Positions 8,962 to 18,495 of a DNA stretch of 43,621 bases are shown piece after piece. The translations under genes and the position numbers were made by a program. A model generated the notes under the pieces. The model had not been told where the DNA came from and searched no databases. It saw nothing but the letters and a program-made list of their open reading frames with translations. The stretch is from Bin80 sp964503085 (lineage in GTDB: Bacteria > Bacteroidota > Rhodothermia > Rhodothermales > Bin80): positions 1 to 43,621 of the forward strand of contig CAZCYQ010000028.1 in the NCBI GenBank assembly GCA_964503085.1, read 5' to 3'. Every line of letters begins with the position of its first letter. Within the stretch, counting starts at the first letter, position 1.

Positions 8962-11640
8962 ATGATTAGAATTGCTACTCTTACTCTTTTCGCCGGACTC
9001 CTTGTAGCCGGCTGCGTTTCACCGTCAACAACCAATGTCACGCTTGACCTCCCTGACGGTCTTGAGCGTGTGTGGATCGGATCCGATTTCTATGCTAACC
9101 GCCTGATGGATTGGCGTTATGCCAACGGCCGCATTGAGTGCATTGAGGGCAGGAGCGCCAAACCAATGAGAACGCTTCATCTGCTCACCCATTATCTTGG
9201 CGCCGAGGCAGGAGAGTTGTCGATGTCTGTTCGGACGGGAGCATTATCACCGACAGACAGTGCACATAGTAATACGTGGTCAGGTTTTCTGCTTGGTGCG
9301 GGGGGGCCAGACGTGGATTGGAGGATTTCGAGCCTTGTTCACCATTGGCCCGCCGAAGACGGAGGGCTGATCGTAGGTGTAGACGGTCAGGGGCATATCA
9401 TAGTCCGGTCCAATACCAATGCAGATGCCCCGAAGGGCCCACGCGCCAATATTCCTGTTGAGGCGTGGCCGCTCATTGAACCCGAGACCTCCACGGGTAG
9501 CCTGTCGGCGGGTGTTCCTGTGAAGTTGAGCATACAGGCCAACCCGTCCGAAAACAACTACGAATTAATTGTTACCGCCTCAGATCCGGCTACCGAGGAA
9601 GTATTGGCAGAGGCACGATACAGTGGGTTGCCTCATGAATATTTTGAGGGCAATGTAGCACTGGTGAGTCATAACAGTCCGCTTATGGAGGGGGAAGGCT
9701 ACTGGTTTGATGATTGGACGATTGGGGGATCGAAATTCCAGTATGATGAAGCGCGGGCATTCGGTCCCATACTGGCGGCTCAGTATACCGTAAGCGACGG
9801 AACGCTGAAAATGACGGCACAAATGCCGCCGATTGGGGAAAATGATACGCCCACAGTTGAGCTGGAGCTGTTGCTCAATGGAGATTGGGTGCACTCAGCC
9901 AGCGCTACAATCATACCAGACAGCTATACGGCTCCTCTCCGAGTGGACGATTTTGAGGCGAACACCGACGTGCCTTATCGGCTGACCTACGATCTACGCA
10001 CTGCAAACGGCACCGAGCGCGTACACTTTCCCGGTACGGTACGCGCGCCACGGGTTGAGGATGATGAGTTTGTCCTGGCTTCACTGAATTGCCAGAATAT
10101 TTCCCAGGGGCGGGATCTGGTGTGGAATCACAGTACGATCTGGTACCCTCACAGTGAACTCACAGCCGCTGTGGCCTACCATGATCCTGACTTACTCTTT
10201 TTCGCCGGGGATCAGATCTATGAAGGCGGGCTTGCAGGAATTATTCGTACGCCCCTTGACAAGACTTTCTTGGACTATCACTACCACTGGTACAGGTTCC
10301 TTTGGGCTTTCAGGGACTTAATGCGTGATCGCCCCACCGTGGCGATCCCGGACGACCACGACGTATATCACGGCAACATCTGGGGGCATGGTGGCAAAAA
10401 AGCCGAGGGACCGTGGCGGCCACAGTCCGACAATGGTGGCTACATCATGGATGCCCGCTTTGTCAACGCTGTCCACAATACACAAGTCTCTCACTTGCCC
10501 GATCCTTTTGACCCCACACCCATTGAGCAGGATATCAGCGTATACTATACAAACCTGACCTATGGTGATATCAGCTTCGCCGTTGTGGCAGATCGAATGT
10601 GGAAATCAGCTCCCCGCCTGGTCCTTCCAGAGGCACAGGTACGCAATGGTTGGCCAGAAAACCGGGATTATGACGCAACCTCAGTAACAGAAGCACACCT
10701 CCTGGGGCCCCGACAGCTCAAATTCCTGAACCAGTGGGCCCATCAGTACCCTGATAATGTCTGGATGAAAGTAATGCTCTCCCAGACCCTGTTTAGCAAC
10801 CTAGCCACACTACCCAGCGGGTCATTTGACGATCGCGTCGTTCCACAAATGAGATATGCCGAGCCAGGAGAATACATGAGTGACGACCATCTAGGCACAG
10901 ACATGGACTCAAATGGTTGGCCACAGAGTGGACGCAACCGTGCATTAAACGCCATTCGGAAAGGGTTCGCATTTCATGTGGCCGGTGATCAGCATCTGGG
11001 TAGTTTCGTGCAGTATGGCATTGACGAGTTTGGGGATGGCCCCAATGCCTTCATATCACCCGCAATCGCCAATGTGTGGCCTCGGCGCTGGTTTCCGCCG
11101 GAGCCCGGCGGCAATCGTAAACCCGGAGCTCCGGCCTATACTGGTGATCACTTGGATGGCTTTGGGAATCACATGACGGTACACGCCGTAGCCAATCCAG
11201 TCAAGAGCGGCCGCACACCGGAGGCACTCTATGATCGTGTACCTGGTTATGGAATCATTCGTTTTAATCGGGATTCCCGCACGATTACTGCTGAGGCATG
11301 GCCTCGCTGGGTTGATCCGAGGAGTGAGGATGCCTATCAGTATTCTGACTGGCCGGTTACGGTCACCCAGGAAAGCAATTATGGCCGACAGGCAGCCGGA
11401 TATTTGCCCCCTATCAATGTCGAGGGGCTAACCGAGCCCGTATTGACACTTATTAATGAATCCACAATGGATACACTTTACACGCTCCGCCTTTCGACGC
11501 TGCCATTCAGAGCAAAAGTATTTGATACCAGCAGTTCATATATGGCCGTAATTGGAGATCAGTCCGTGCATGAGACGCGGCTGACCGGACTGCAGGTGGA
11601 TGCAATGGAAAACCCCGAAACACTAGTCGTCACGTTTTGA
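8962..11640 (+). CDS. PhoD-like alkaline phosphatase/phosphodiesterase lipoprotein
   Basis: An 892-residue protein whose signal ends in LVAGC (lipidated Cys 18). The first 350 residues are beta-rich and look like a concanavalin/LamG-type domain followed by a fibronectin-like strand region. The catalytic domain starts near 370 with ASLNCQN, then FAGDQIYEGG (about 414), IPDDHDVYHGN (about 460) and AGDQHLGS (about 673), the metal-ligand motifs of PhoD-type metallophosphatases. Such enzymes release phosphate from phosphodi- or monoesters in the periplasm or outside the cell. The unusually long N-terminal part may bind a polymer. The gene ends in TTTTGA, and the next gene starts with a TTG in the overlap, so the two are probably translated together. 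Confidence 0.85.
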   Translation: MIRIATLTLFAGLLVAGCVSPSTTNVTLDLPDGLERVWIGSDFYANRLMDWRYANGRIECIEGRSAKPMRTLHLLTHYLGAEAGELSMSVRTGALSPTDSAHSNTWSGFLLGAGGPDVDWRISSLVHHWPAEDGGLIVGVDGQGHIIVRSNTNADAPKGPRANIPVEAWPLIEPETSTGSLSAGVPVKLSIQANPSENNYELIVTASDPATEEVLAEARYSGLPHEYFEGNVALVSHNSPLMEGEGYWFDDWTIGGSKFQYDEARAFGPILAAQYTVSDGTLKMTAQMPPIGENDTPTVELELLLNGDWVHSASATIIPDSYTAPLRVDDFEANTDVPYRLTYDLRTANGTERVHFPGTVRAPRVEDDEFVLASLNCQNISQGRDLVWNHSTIWYPHSELTAAVAYHDPDLLFFAGDQIYEGGLAGIIRTPLDKTFLDYHYHWYRFLWAFRDLMRDRPTVAIPDDHDVYHGNIWGHGGKKAEGPWRPQSDNGGYIMDARFVNAVHNTQVSHLPDPFDPTPIEQDISVYYTNLTYGDISFAVVADRMWKSAPRLVLPEAQVRNGWPENRDYDATSVTEAHLLGPRQLKFLNQWAHQYPDNVWMKVMLSQTLFSNLATLPSGSFDDRVVPQMRYAEPGEYMSDDHLGTDMDSNGWPQSGRNRALNAIRKGFAFHVAGDQHLGSFVQYGIDEFGDGPNAFISPAIANVWPRRWFPPEPGGNRKPGAPAYTGDHLDGFGNHMTVHAVANPVKSGRTPEALYDRVPGYGIIRFNRDSRTITAEAWPRWVDPRSEDAYQYSDWPVTVTQESNYGRQAAGYLPPINVEGLTEPVLTLINESTMDTLYTLRLSTLPFRAKVFDTSSSYMAVIGDQSVHETRLTGLQVDAMENPETLVVTF

Positions 11641-13046
11641 AGTTTAGCCCCCTCTTACTGCTCCCGTTCCTCCTGATGGCCTGTAGGCCGGCCCAGCCGA
11701 ACGTGATATTGATTCTGGTTGATGACCTGGGATGGATGGATACCGGTGTATATGGAAGCACATTCTATCATACGCCCAATATAGATCGCCTGGCAGCTTC
11801 AGGCATACGATTTACACAGTTTTATGCTTCCAGCTCGGTTTGCTCTCCCACGCGTGCCAGTATTATGACAGGAAAGCATCCGGCAAGGCTTCAAATCACC
11901 AACTGGATTGGAGGGGCCGCGAACGGGCAACTCCTCCAGGCTGAGTATCGCCGCGCATTACCACTTGAAGAAACCACTCTCGGGGAGACATTCGCTCAGG
12001 CCGGATACAGTACCGCATACATCGGCAAATGGCATTTGGGCACTGGACTTTTTCGTCCTGAAAATCAGGGATTCGACAAGGTGTTTGCATCCAATGATGC
12101 CGGACAACCCGGATCTTTCTTTGCTCCCTACATCAATACGAATTTCCCGGCTTCAAATGTGCCTGGACTGGAAGCGGACGCGGACAGCACTTACTTGACC
12201 GATCGCCTAACCGACCTTGCCGTAGACTTTATTGAGACCAATCGTGAAACCCCCTTTCTCCTGGTACTCTCTCATTACGGTGTCCATACACCGCTACAGG
12301 CCAAAGAACAAGACGTCGAACGGTTCAGGACACCCGAGCCTGCTACGATGTTTGAACAGGAGCAGTTTGGAGGTGCAACACGCCTGACACAAGATCACGC
12401 AGTTTACGCGGCTATGATCGCTTCGGTGGACGAAAGTGTGGGATTTGTGTTGCAGGCGTTGGAAGCTGCTGAACTTCAGGATAACACCATTGTCGTGTTT
12501 ACTTCAGACAACGGCGGGCTATCAACGCTCAGTCGAGGACGCACCTGGGCGCCAACCTCGAATCAGCCATTCCGTGCAGGTAAGGGCTGGCTGTACGAGG
12601 GGGGGATACGTATACCCCTCATAGTGAGTGGTATATCGCGTGATCCGACGATCATGGATGTTCCTGGTACGACGGATGACCTGCTACCAACCATAACTTC
12701 ATTGGCAGGCCTGCCCAATCCTATTGATGTCGATGGCCTCGACTTGTTTGCGCAACCAGCACCCGAAAGGGAACTTTACTGGCATTTTCCCCACTACCAC
12801 GGCTCTGCCAATCGTCCGTCTGGAGCCATGCGGCAGGGACGATACAAGGCTATCGAATGGTTCGAGACGAATTCAGTAGAGCTCTACGACCTTGACTCAG
12901 ATCCAGGCGAAACCACCGATATCAGTACTTTCGAACCCGCCAAAACCCAGGAACTCCTGCGCAAGATGCAATCCTGGCGGGACTCAGTCGGTGCGCGTAT
13001 GCCCCGCCCTAATCCAGACTATTCTGCCCCACCAGACGGTAGCTGA
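11637..13046 (+). CDS. Sulfatase (arylsulfatase family) lipoprotein
   Basis: A 469-residue protein from TTG 11637, which overlaps the previous stop by 4 nt (TTGA). This start gives a good lipoprotein signal (LLPFLLMAC, Cys 16). Metal-binding VDDLGW sits at 28-33. The formylglycine motif C-x-P-x-R is C69-S-P-T-R73 followed by ASIMTGK. GKWHLG (about 131) and TSDNGG (about 287) are further active-site elements. Family knowledge: the Cys is converted to formylglycine by a maturase not present in this window. Likely role: desulfation of sulfated glycans at the cell surface or in the periplasm. Pairing with a PhoD-like lipoprotein suggests joint use of ester groups. Its last 38 nt overlap the end of the convergent gene. 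Confidence 0.93.
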   Translation: MKFSPLLLLPFLLMACRPAQPNVILILVDDLGWMDTGVYGSTFYHTPNIDRLAASGIRFTQFYASSSVCSPTRASIMTGKHPARLQITNWIGGAANGQLLQAEYRRALPLEETTLGETFAQAGYSTAYIGKWHLGTGLFRPENQGFDKVFASNDAGQPGSFFAPYINTNFPASNVPGLEADADSTYLTDRLTDLAVDFIETNRETPFLLVLSHYGVHTPLQAKEQDVERFRTPEPATMFEQEQFGGATRLTQDHAVYAAMIASVDESVGFVLQALEAAELQDNTIVVFTSDNGGLSTLSRGRTWAPTSNQPFRAGKGWLYEGGIRIPLIVSGISRDPTIMDVPGTTDDLLPTITSLAGLPNPIDVDGLDLFAQPAPERELYWHFPHYHGSANRPSGAMRQGRYKAIEWFETNSVELYDLDSDPGETTDISTFEPAKTQELLRKMQSWRDSVGARMPRPNPDYSAPPDGS

Positions 13047-14517
13047 CAAAAGCAAAATGCCGGCTATCCGGGCTCCAGGACGGTACATTAATCGTCCCCT
13101 GTCCGCCAAACAAATGGGCGATTATCCTCGGATCTTCGGTTTCGTCTGTGGGCATGATCCGTAATTTCACGTTCTTGTTCGCTGGGTGCCCCTCTACGGA
13201 TTTATCGTAGGACAGAAATACAATCCAGCGACCATCAGGAGACGGGTGTGCAAACCAATCCCCAAATTCATCCTGCTGCGTAACCTGTGTCTGGTTGCCG
13301 CCATCCGCATCCATTCGCCAGATTTTCATCTGCCCCGTACGTACAGAATTGAAATAAATCGTCTGACCATCCGGAGAATATTCCGGCCCATCATCAAGCC
13401 CCTCAGCATCCGTCAACCGCACTTCCTCTCCACCATTCCGTCCAATCGCATAAACGTCATAATTATCACCACGACGGGCGCAGTAAACGAGCTTCTGCCC
13501 ATCCGGTGACCAGCCATGCCAGTAAGAGGGACCAAGTTCAGTGACCAATCGGGGTTCTCCGCCCGTAGCGGGCATGATATAGATCAATGACCCCTTGTCT
13601 TCCGTATTGTGGCTGATAGCAAGTTCTGTACCATCAGGAGAGTATCCATGGTCATTATTGCAACGATCAGCAAACTGTGTGTCAAGCATAACGGGTTCGC
13701 CCCCGGTAGAAGGCATATGATACAGATGCCCACCACTGTTATAGAGCAGTGTTAACGAATCCGGCGACCAGTTGGGAGCTTCAAAATGCTCCTGGGCCTG
13801 ATGAATAACCTGGCGTTCACCAGTCTGGCTATCAATGATCTCGAGGGTGCTTTCTACTACCCGTTCCCCGGTCACGGTCTTCTCCTGCAGATGAACATTG
13901 GTGAAGACGGCTGTCTCCCGAACTTCGGCATCATGGGCACAAACAACGAGACCTGCATAGGCCGAGTCTGGCAGCGCCACTGTGATGTTCCCTACAACCG
14001 TCGTTCGTTCCCCAGGCCTGTCCAGATATAATGTAAACAGGTTTTCTGTACGTTCAAGTCGAAGTGAAGCAGGAGCGCGCACGGGAGTCGTTACCTCACG
14101 GGTTGGACCTCCTGTTTCTGAACGCCACTGCAGTGCAATCAGTCCATCAGCATGTACCAGGGCATCCACATAAGCGGCATCTGCTTCCAAACTCTCCCGA
14201 ACCATCCATCCTGCCTTGCGATACTGGTGCCCCGTGGTGTCTTCGAATTCAACATCTGTCTGTAACACCAAATCACCGGAAACTTCCTTCCAGACGAAGA
14301 AAAATTCGTCGCTGGCTCCATAGATGTCCGCACCGCTGCCGGTAATAATGTACGTTTCCGTATTCCGATCAAACAGCATACCTCCCCCCAGAGGGGCATC
14401 GCCCACATTGGTAGTTCCTTCAAAAATCCCCAACGGATCGGGTGTTGTGCAGGACATCAGGTAAATAATCGCAACTAACACAGACCATTTAAGTCTTTCG
14501 GGTATGTAGTAACTCAT
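13009..14517 (-). CDS. TolB-like WD40/PD40 beta-propeller lipoprotein with N-terminal lectin-like domain
   Basis: Start taken at ATG 14517, giving a lipoprotein signal (WSVLVAIIYLMSC, Cys 23) and 502 residues; the frame is open upstream to 14724 but that part has no signal. Residues about 30-220 resemble the DUF1349/concanavalin fold (FFFVWKEVSGDLVLQTDVEF, AGWMVRES). The C-terminal half has six PD40 blades, each with SPDG or SPDS (for example SPDGTELAISHN, SPDGQTIYFNSVRTGQMKIW, SPDGRWIVFLSY). Such surface propellers often bind proteins or glycans; some relatives are peptidases but no catalytic domain is visible. It overlaps the sulfatase tail by 38 nt in opposite orientation. Confidence 0.83.
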   Translation of the reverse strand: MSYYIPERLKWSVLVAIIYLMSCTTPDPLGIFEGTTNVGDAPLGGGMLFDRNTETYIITGSGADIYGASDEFFFVWKEVSGDLVLQTDVEFEDTTGHQYRKAGWMVRESLEADAAYVDALVHADGLIALQWRSETGGPTREVTTPVRAPASLRLERTENLFTLYLDRPGERTTVVGNITVALPDSAYAGLVVCAHDAEVRETAVFTNVHLQEKTVTGERVVESTLEIIDSQTGERQVIHQAQEHFEAPNWSPDSLTLLYNSGGHLYHMPSTGGEPVMLDTQFADRCNNDHGYSPDGTELAISHNTEDKGSLIYIMPATGGEPRLVTELGPSYWHGWSPDGQKLVYCARRGDNYDVYAIGRNGGEEVRLTDAEGLDDGPEYSPDGQTIYFNSVRTGQMKIWRMDADGGNQTQVTQQDEFGDWFAHPSPDGRWIVFLSYDKSVEGHPANKNVKLRIMPTDETEDPRIIAHLFGGQGTINVPSWSPDSRHFAFVSYRLVGQNSLD

Positions 14518-14716
14518 GAGAAATTTTGGAAAATGACCGCAGCTCATAAGGTAACCCCAAGTGACGAGAATACGTAATCGTGGAGTTTGTCTCGCTTTCC
14601 GTTGCCCCTGGATGGATTCCTGAAAAATCACACCGAACAACTGTTGGGGCCAATTTAAAAGTACCGCCTGTAACTGGAACTTATCTCGCTTGAATAATAA
14701 GTTCCAGGTGTATCTC

Positions 14717-15571
14717 CTACACAAAATAGAATGGATCCCCGCTTTCCTGGTGCACCACTATGGTGCCAGGCAGCCTGGGCGTCAACCACTCAGCAAGCCA
14801 TTCCATACCTGGCTCTTCACTGAGCGCGTGCCCAATTACAATCAAGCCTATCTGTCTGTCACCCTGCCAGTTCGCATCGCGAACATATTCAGTTGTTTCC
14901 CACTCTCGAACTTCACCTACAACAAGAACATCAACCTCAGACAGCATCTCAATTTGACGCTGCCCACTTGCCGCACCAACCAGAAGGCCTACCCGGCTAC
15001 ACGGCATGTCCGCACTTCCCATAACACGGATCCGCTCCGCCCCAAAACGATCCTTCATGAATCGGGAAAGTTCGCCTAGCGGTACAGAGGGTATCCGACA
15101 TATCTGGGGTTGATCCGGTTGCGCGTACGCTTCCCAACCAAGACGCTTAAGAACCCCCGTCGCTACACCATCCGGCTTGTGAGCATGCCAGTAGTCGTGA
15201 AAACGCCACACTACAATCCCGTTGTCTTCCAGCGTCTTACGTTTCTTCTGATAGACCGGATTATTCTCGAGCCATGAGGTTTCATCCAGATGGTTGTAGT
15301 AAGTCGGTTCATGCGTGATGATGAGATTAACACCGTGACGCGCGGCATAATCAATGGTCCGCTGCGTAGCCAAGAAGGTTGTAAGGACAGCCCGCACCGG
15401 CTGCGTCACATCTCCCGATTTAACCGTATCAACCGTCGGTTCCCACGGAGCACCGGGAATCTCCTCCATGATCAGATTGATGACATCCTGGATTGTAAGG
15501 ATTTTTTTATGCAAGCCTGCCAGAAGGATACCTCCCCCGGATTGCGCAAGGAACGCTCTTCTCGTAACCAT
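14717..15571 (-). CDS. Nif3-family (dinuclear metal centre) protein with Tat-type signal
   Basis: Start at ATG 15571 gives 284 residues beginning VTRRAFLAQSGGGILLAG, a twin-arginine signal pattern (TRRAFLA, then a hydrophobic run). The rest is a Nif3/YbgI-like domain: THEPTYYNH (metal ligands), VVWRFHDYWHAH, GLLVGAASGQ, LVVGEVREWE and IGHALSEEPGMEWLAEWL. Family members bind two metals; their enzymatic role is largely unsettled (a GTP cyclohydrolase-like activity has been proposed for some). Most are cytosolic, so a Tat leader is unusual and suggests a periplasmic hydrolase. A longer start at 15613 is possible but would hide the leader. It is divergent from the DUF1080 gene, sharing a roughly 100-bp promoter region. 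Confidence 0.82.
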   Translation of the reverse strand: MVTRRAFLAQSGGGILLAGLHKKILTIQDVINLIMEEIPGAPWEPTVDTVKSGDVTQPVRAVLTTFLATQRTIDYAARHGVNLIITHEPTYYNHLDETSWLENNPVYQKKRKTLEDNGIVVWRFHDYWHAHKPDGVATGVLKRLGWEAYAQPDQPQICRIPSVPLGELSRFMKDRFGAERIRVMGSADMPCSRVGLLVGAASGQRQIEMLSEVDVLVVGEVREWETTEYVRDANWQGDRQIGLIVIGHALSEEPGMEWLAEWLTPRLPGTIVVHQESGDPFYFV

Positions 15572-15669
15572 GAAATAATTCTGCCTATTATGCTGTAAAG
15601 ATAACAATGTCACCCGCGACGGTGCATTGATTATCTTGTACTTTGCTACTCAAACAAGCACTTTTTACT

Positions 15670-17070
15670 ATGCTGCGTGCAATTATGCTCACACTCCTTA
15701 CGTTCGGACTCACAGCCACCAGCTTTGGTCAGGAATGGAGGTTTCTTGTCAACGGGGACGACCTCTCCGAATGGGAGCGAATGGGAGGAGAAGCAACCTA
15801 TACAGCCTCCAACGGTGAGGTTATCGGTACTACGGTTGCCAATACTCCAAATACTTTTTTAGCTACAAAGCGACCCTACGGTGATTTTGCCCTCAATCTC
15901 GAAGTACGGGTGGATCCCGCAATTAATTCCGGCATTCAGATTCGGAGTGAATCCAAACCGGATTACTTGAATGGCAGGGTGCACGGATATCAGATTGAGA
16001 TTGATCCTAGCCCTCGTGCCTGGAGCGGAGGAGTCTACGACGAGGCCCGCCGAGGCTGGTTGTATCCCCTTTCTGCGAATGAGGACTGCCGCGTGGCGTT
16101 TAATCCCCACGGCTGGAATCATTACTACATCGAAGCGATCGGACCATTAATCCGCACTTGGGTTAACGATGTAGCCTGTGCGGCCCTTTACGATGACATG
16201 ACTTCCTCGGGCTTCATCGCACTCCAGGTGCATAGCGTACCTGGGGAAGATCTGGCTAACCGCAACGTTCGCTGGCGTAACATCCGAGTTTGGGAGGAAA
16301 ATGTAGCCCCTCGCCCTTGGACCAGCAACTATGTCATTAATCTTGTTCCCAACTCGCTCAGTCAGCAGGAAATCGCTCAGGGATACTCCCTGCTCTTTGA
16401 TGGAGAAACTACCCGGGGTTGGCGCGGAGCAGGCAAGGAGTCTTTCCCCGAAAAAGGTTGGCGCGTTGAGGATGGTATACTTATCGTTGAATCCTCTGGA
16501 GGAGCTGAAGCGGCCTATGGTGGTGATATCGTTACCGTTGATGAATATTCGACTTTCGAATTCAGTTTGGACTTCAAACTCACCGAGGGGGCGAACAGTG
16601 GCATCAAATACTTTATAACGGAGTCCTATGGCAGTGATGCATCAGCCATCGGATTGGAATACCAATTATTGGATGATGATCGTCACCCCGATGCTACTCA
16701 AGGCGCAGCCGGCAACCGAACAGTTGGATCGCTCTATGACCTGATCCCGGCAGACGAAGGAAAAACTGTTCGAGAACCAGGTAAGTGGAATCGTGCCCGC
16801 GTCGTCGTAACTGGCAAGCGGTTGGACGAGCGCGTCTTGGGCAGTCGTATGGAACAATCTGAGTTCTCGGGGGCACATGTTGAGCATTGGCTCAACGATC
16901 GCAAGGTCCTGGAATATGGGCGTGGCACCCCAGTCTTTGACGCACTTGTAGCCCGCAGCAAGTACGTTGTATGGGAAGGATTTGGGCACTGGCCTCAAGG
17001 CCATATTCTGCTGCAGGACCATGGCGACGAGGTTCATTTTCGCAGTATCAAGGTCCGCCGGATTGATTAG
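15670..17070 (+). CDS. Secreted protein with two DUF1080 (3-keto-disaccharide hydrolase-type) domains
   Basis: Start taken at ATG 15670 (467 residues), which gives a signal peptide ending LTATSFGQ; a TTG at 15643 adds nine residues. Domain 1 (about 20-195): WRFLVNGDDLSEWE, NSGIQIRSES, GYQIEID, then NHYYIEAIG and IRTWVND. Domain 2 (about 230-467): GYSLLFDGETTRGW, NSGIKYFITES, LEYQLLDDDRHPD, KVLEYGRGTP and GHILLQDHGDEVHFRSIKV. These are the strand motifs of the concanavalin-like DUF1080 fold. Some DUF1080 proteins cleave 3-keto-glycosides made by Gfo/Idh-type oxidoreductases; whether this one does is inferred. It is convergent with the rhamnulokinase gene, with a 23-nt overlap of the two 3' ends. 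Confidence 0.88.
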   Translation: MLRAIMLTLLTFGLTATSFGQEWRFLVNGDDLSEWERMGGEATYTASNGEVIGTTVANTPNTFLATKRPYGDFALNLEVRVDPAINSGIQIRSESKPDYLNGRVHGYQIEIDPSPRAWSGGVYDEARRGWLYPLSANEDCRVAFNPHGWNHYYIEAIGPLIRTWVNDVACAALYDDMTSSGFIALQVHSVPGEDLANRNVRWRNIRVWEENVAPRPWTSNYVINLVPNSLSQQEIAQGYSLLFDGETTRGWRGAGKESFPEKGWRVEDGILIVESSGGAEAAYGGDIVTVDEYSTFEFSLDFKLTEGANSGIKYFITESYGSDASAIGLEYQLLDDDRHPDATQGAAGNRTVGSLYDLIPADEGKTVREPGKWNRARVVVTGKRLDERVLGSRMEQSEFSGAHVEHWLNDRKVLEYGRGTPVFDALVARSKYVVWEGFGHWPQGHILLQDHGDEVHFRSIKVRRID

Positions 17071-18466
17071 GCTGGAAAACTTCCGTCTGTACAGTGGTCG
17101 CAGACACTTCACGAATTGAGCTGTCCACGGGCAAACGGCTCATGGCCTTTGCCTGAATGAGCAGGTTTCCGAGTGCCGTCGCCTCGGAAGGGCCCGCAAT
17201 GACTGGTAAACCGCAGCGGTCCGCCGTCCATTGATTGAGCAATCTATTGCGACTACCCCCGCCGACAACATGCAGACAATCAAAATGCCTCCCCAGTAAA
17301 GTTGAGAGTGACTCAAGTGTTGTACGATATGCTTCGGCCAGACTTTCCAATATGAGCCGTACGATATCTCCACGTTCGCTTACCGTAGGCCTCCTGTGCT
17401 CTCTGCACCATTCTGCAATGCGCTGGGGCATATTTCCGGGCGTGGAGAATCTCGGGTCGTTGAAATCAATAGTATGCAATGGAGGTTCTGCCCGGCTTGC
17501 CTCACCAAGCAGTTCGGCATAGTCGAAGTTCATTCCTTCCTCCCGCCAAACACGCTCGCATTCTTGCAGCACCCAAAGCCCGGTCAGATTTTTCAGTAAT
17601 CGGATAGTCCCCCCATACCCCGCCTCGTTCGTAAAACCAGCCTCCATTGCAGCAGGAATACAGATTGGTGTAGAAATTTCTGCACCAAGAAGCGACCAGG
17701 TCCCACTGCTAAGAAAAGCCCAGGATGAACGCTCATCCGCTGGAATCGCCGCAACTGCGCAAGCTGTATCGTGCGAACAGCTCGCGATAACAGCCACGTT
17801 GGGGTTATCTGGTACAGGGCCAAGTACAGTGCCCGATGGCACAACCCGGGGCCATGTAACTGGATCAATTTGTAAAGCCTGCATCGCCTCAACTGACCAC
17901 GAACGCGAGTTCGCACTCAGCAGCTGCGTTGTGCTTGCCAAGGACACTTCTGCCACGGGGCGATCACAAAAACGCCAGTTCATATAGTCGGCAACGAGAA
18001 GTCTACAACACGTAGCGGCATGACGCTGTGGCGTCATCTGCTCATCCGCCAGAACCTGAAACAATGTGTTGATCGGATGTGAAGCCACACCTGTCATACC
18101 GTACAGCTCCTCCTGTGCAACCCGTTGCCAGGCAAGTGCTTCTCCCAAAGCTGATCTGGAATCCCTGTAGACATGTGCGCGCCGCAGAGGCTGCATCATG
18201 CTGTCCATGGGCACATAATCAACACCCCACGAGTCAACACTCAGACTGCACAGATCAGGGGCCTCCTCAAGAGCAATCGCCAACCCTTCCTGCATAGAAC
18301 TCCACACCGCATCCAAGTCCCAATAGAGCCGCTCTTCCTCAACTTCGATTGGTGTGCCCCAACGATGCACCTCCTGCATTTCCATACGACTCCCGTCGAG
18401 CCTGCCCAAGACTGCACGACCGGTGGACGCTCCCAAGTCAAAAGCAAGATGTACAGATGCCTGCAT
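17048..18466 (-). CDS. rhaB: Rhamnulokinase-like FGGY carbohydrate kinase
   Basis: A 472-residue FGGY kinase (E. coli RhaB is 489). Motifs: FDLGASTGRAVLG (8-20) phosphate-binding, LYWDLDAVW, LSVDSWGVDYVPMD (about 74-87, containing the catalytic-type Asp), YRDSRS, SHPINTLFQV, SCSHDTACAVAAIP, FLSSGTWSLLG and VVGGGSRNRLLNQW with the following ADRCGLPV. The DLGAS-GR, SWGVDYV and NTLFQ elements are those of rhamnulokinase rather than xylulokinase or glycerol kinase. It phosphorylates L-rhamnulose at O-1 in the cytosol. No isomerase or aldolase of the rhamnose pathway is adjacent, so a related substrate such as L-fuculose cannot be excluded. Confidence 0.82.
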   Translation of the reverse strand: MQASVHLAFDLGASTGRAVLGRLDGSRMEMQEVHRWGTPIEVEEERLYWDLDAVWSSMQEGLAIALEEAPDLCSLSVDSWGVDYVPMDSMMQPLRRAHVYRDSRSALGEALAWQRVAQEELYGMTGVASHPINTLFQVLADEQMTPQRHAATCCRLLVADYMNWRFCDRPVAEVSLASTTQLLSANSRSWSVEAMQALQIDPVTWPRVVPSGTVLGPVPDNPNVAVIASCSHDTACAVAAIPADERSSWAFLSSGTWSLLGAEISTPICIPAAMEAGFTNEAGYGGTIRLLKNLTGLWVLQECERVWREEGMNFDYAELLGEASRAEPPLHTIDFNDPRFSTPGNMPQRIAEWCREHRRPTVSERGDIVRLILESLAEAYRTTLESLSTLLGRHFDCLHVVGGGSRNRLLNQWTADRCGLPVIAGPSEATALGNLLIQAKAMSRLPVDSSIREVSATTVQTEVFQPNQSGGP

Positions 18467-18495
18467 ATGTTTAACCTTTTAGTTTGCAACGCGCG

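Noticed and set aside
13009..14724. Longer start (14724) for the propeller lipoprotein
   Set aside because: The upstream 69 codons have no signal or family match, while ATG 14517 gives a clean lipoprotein signal.
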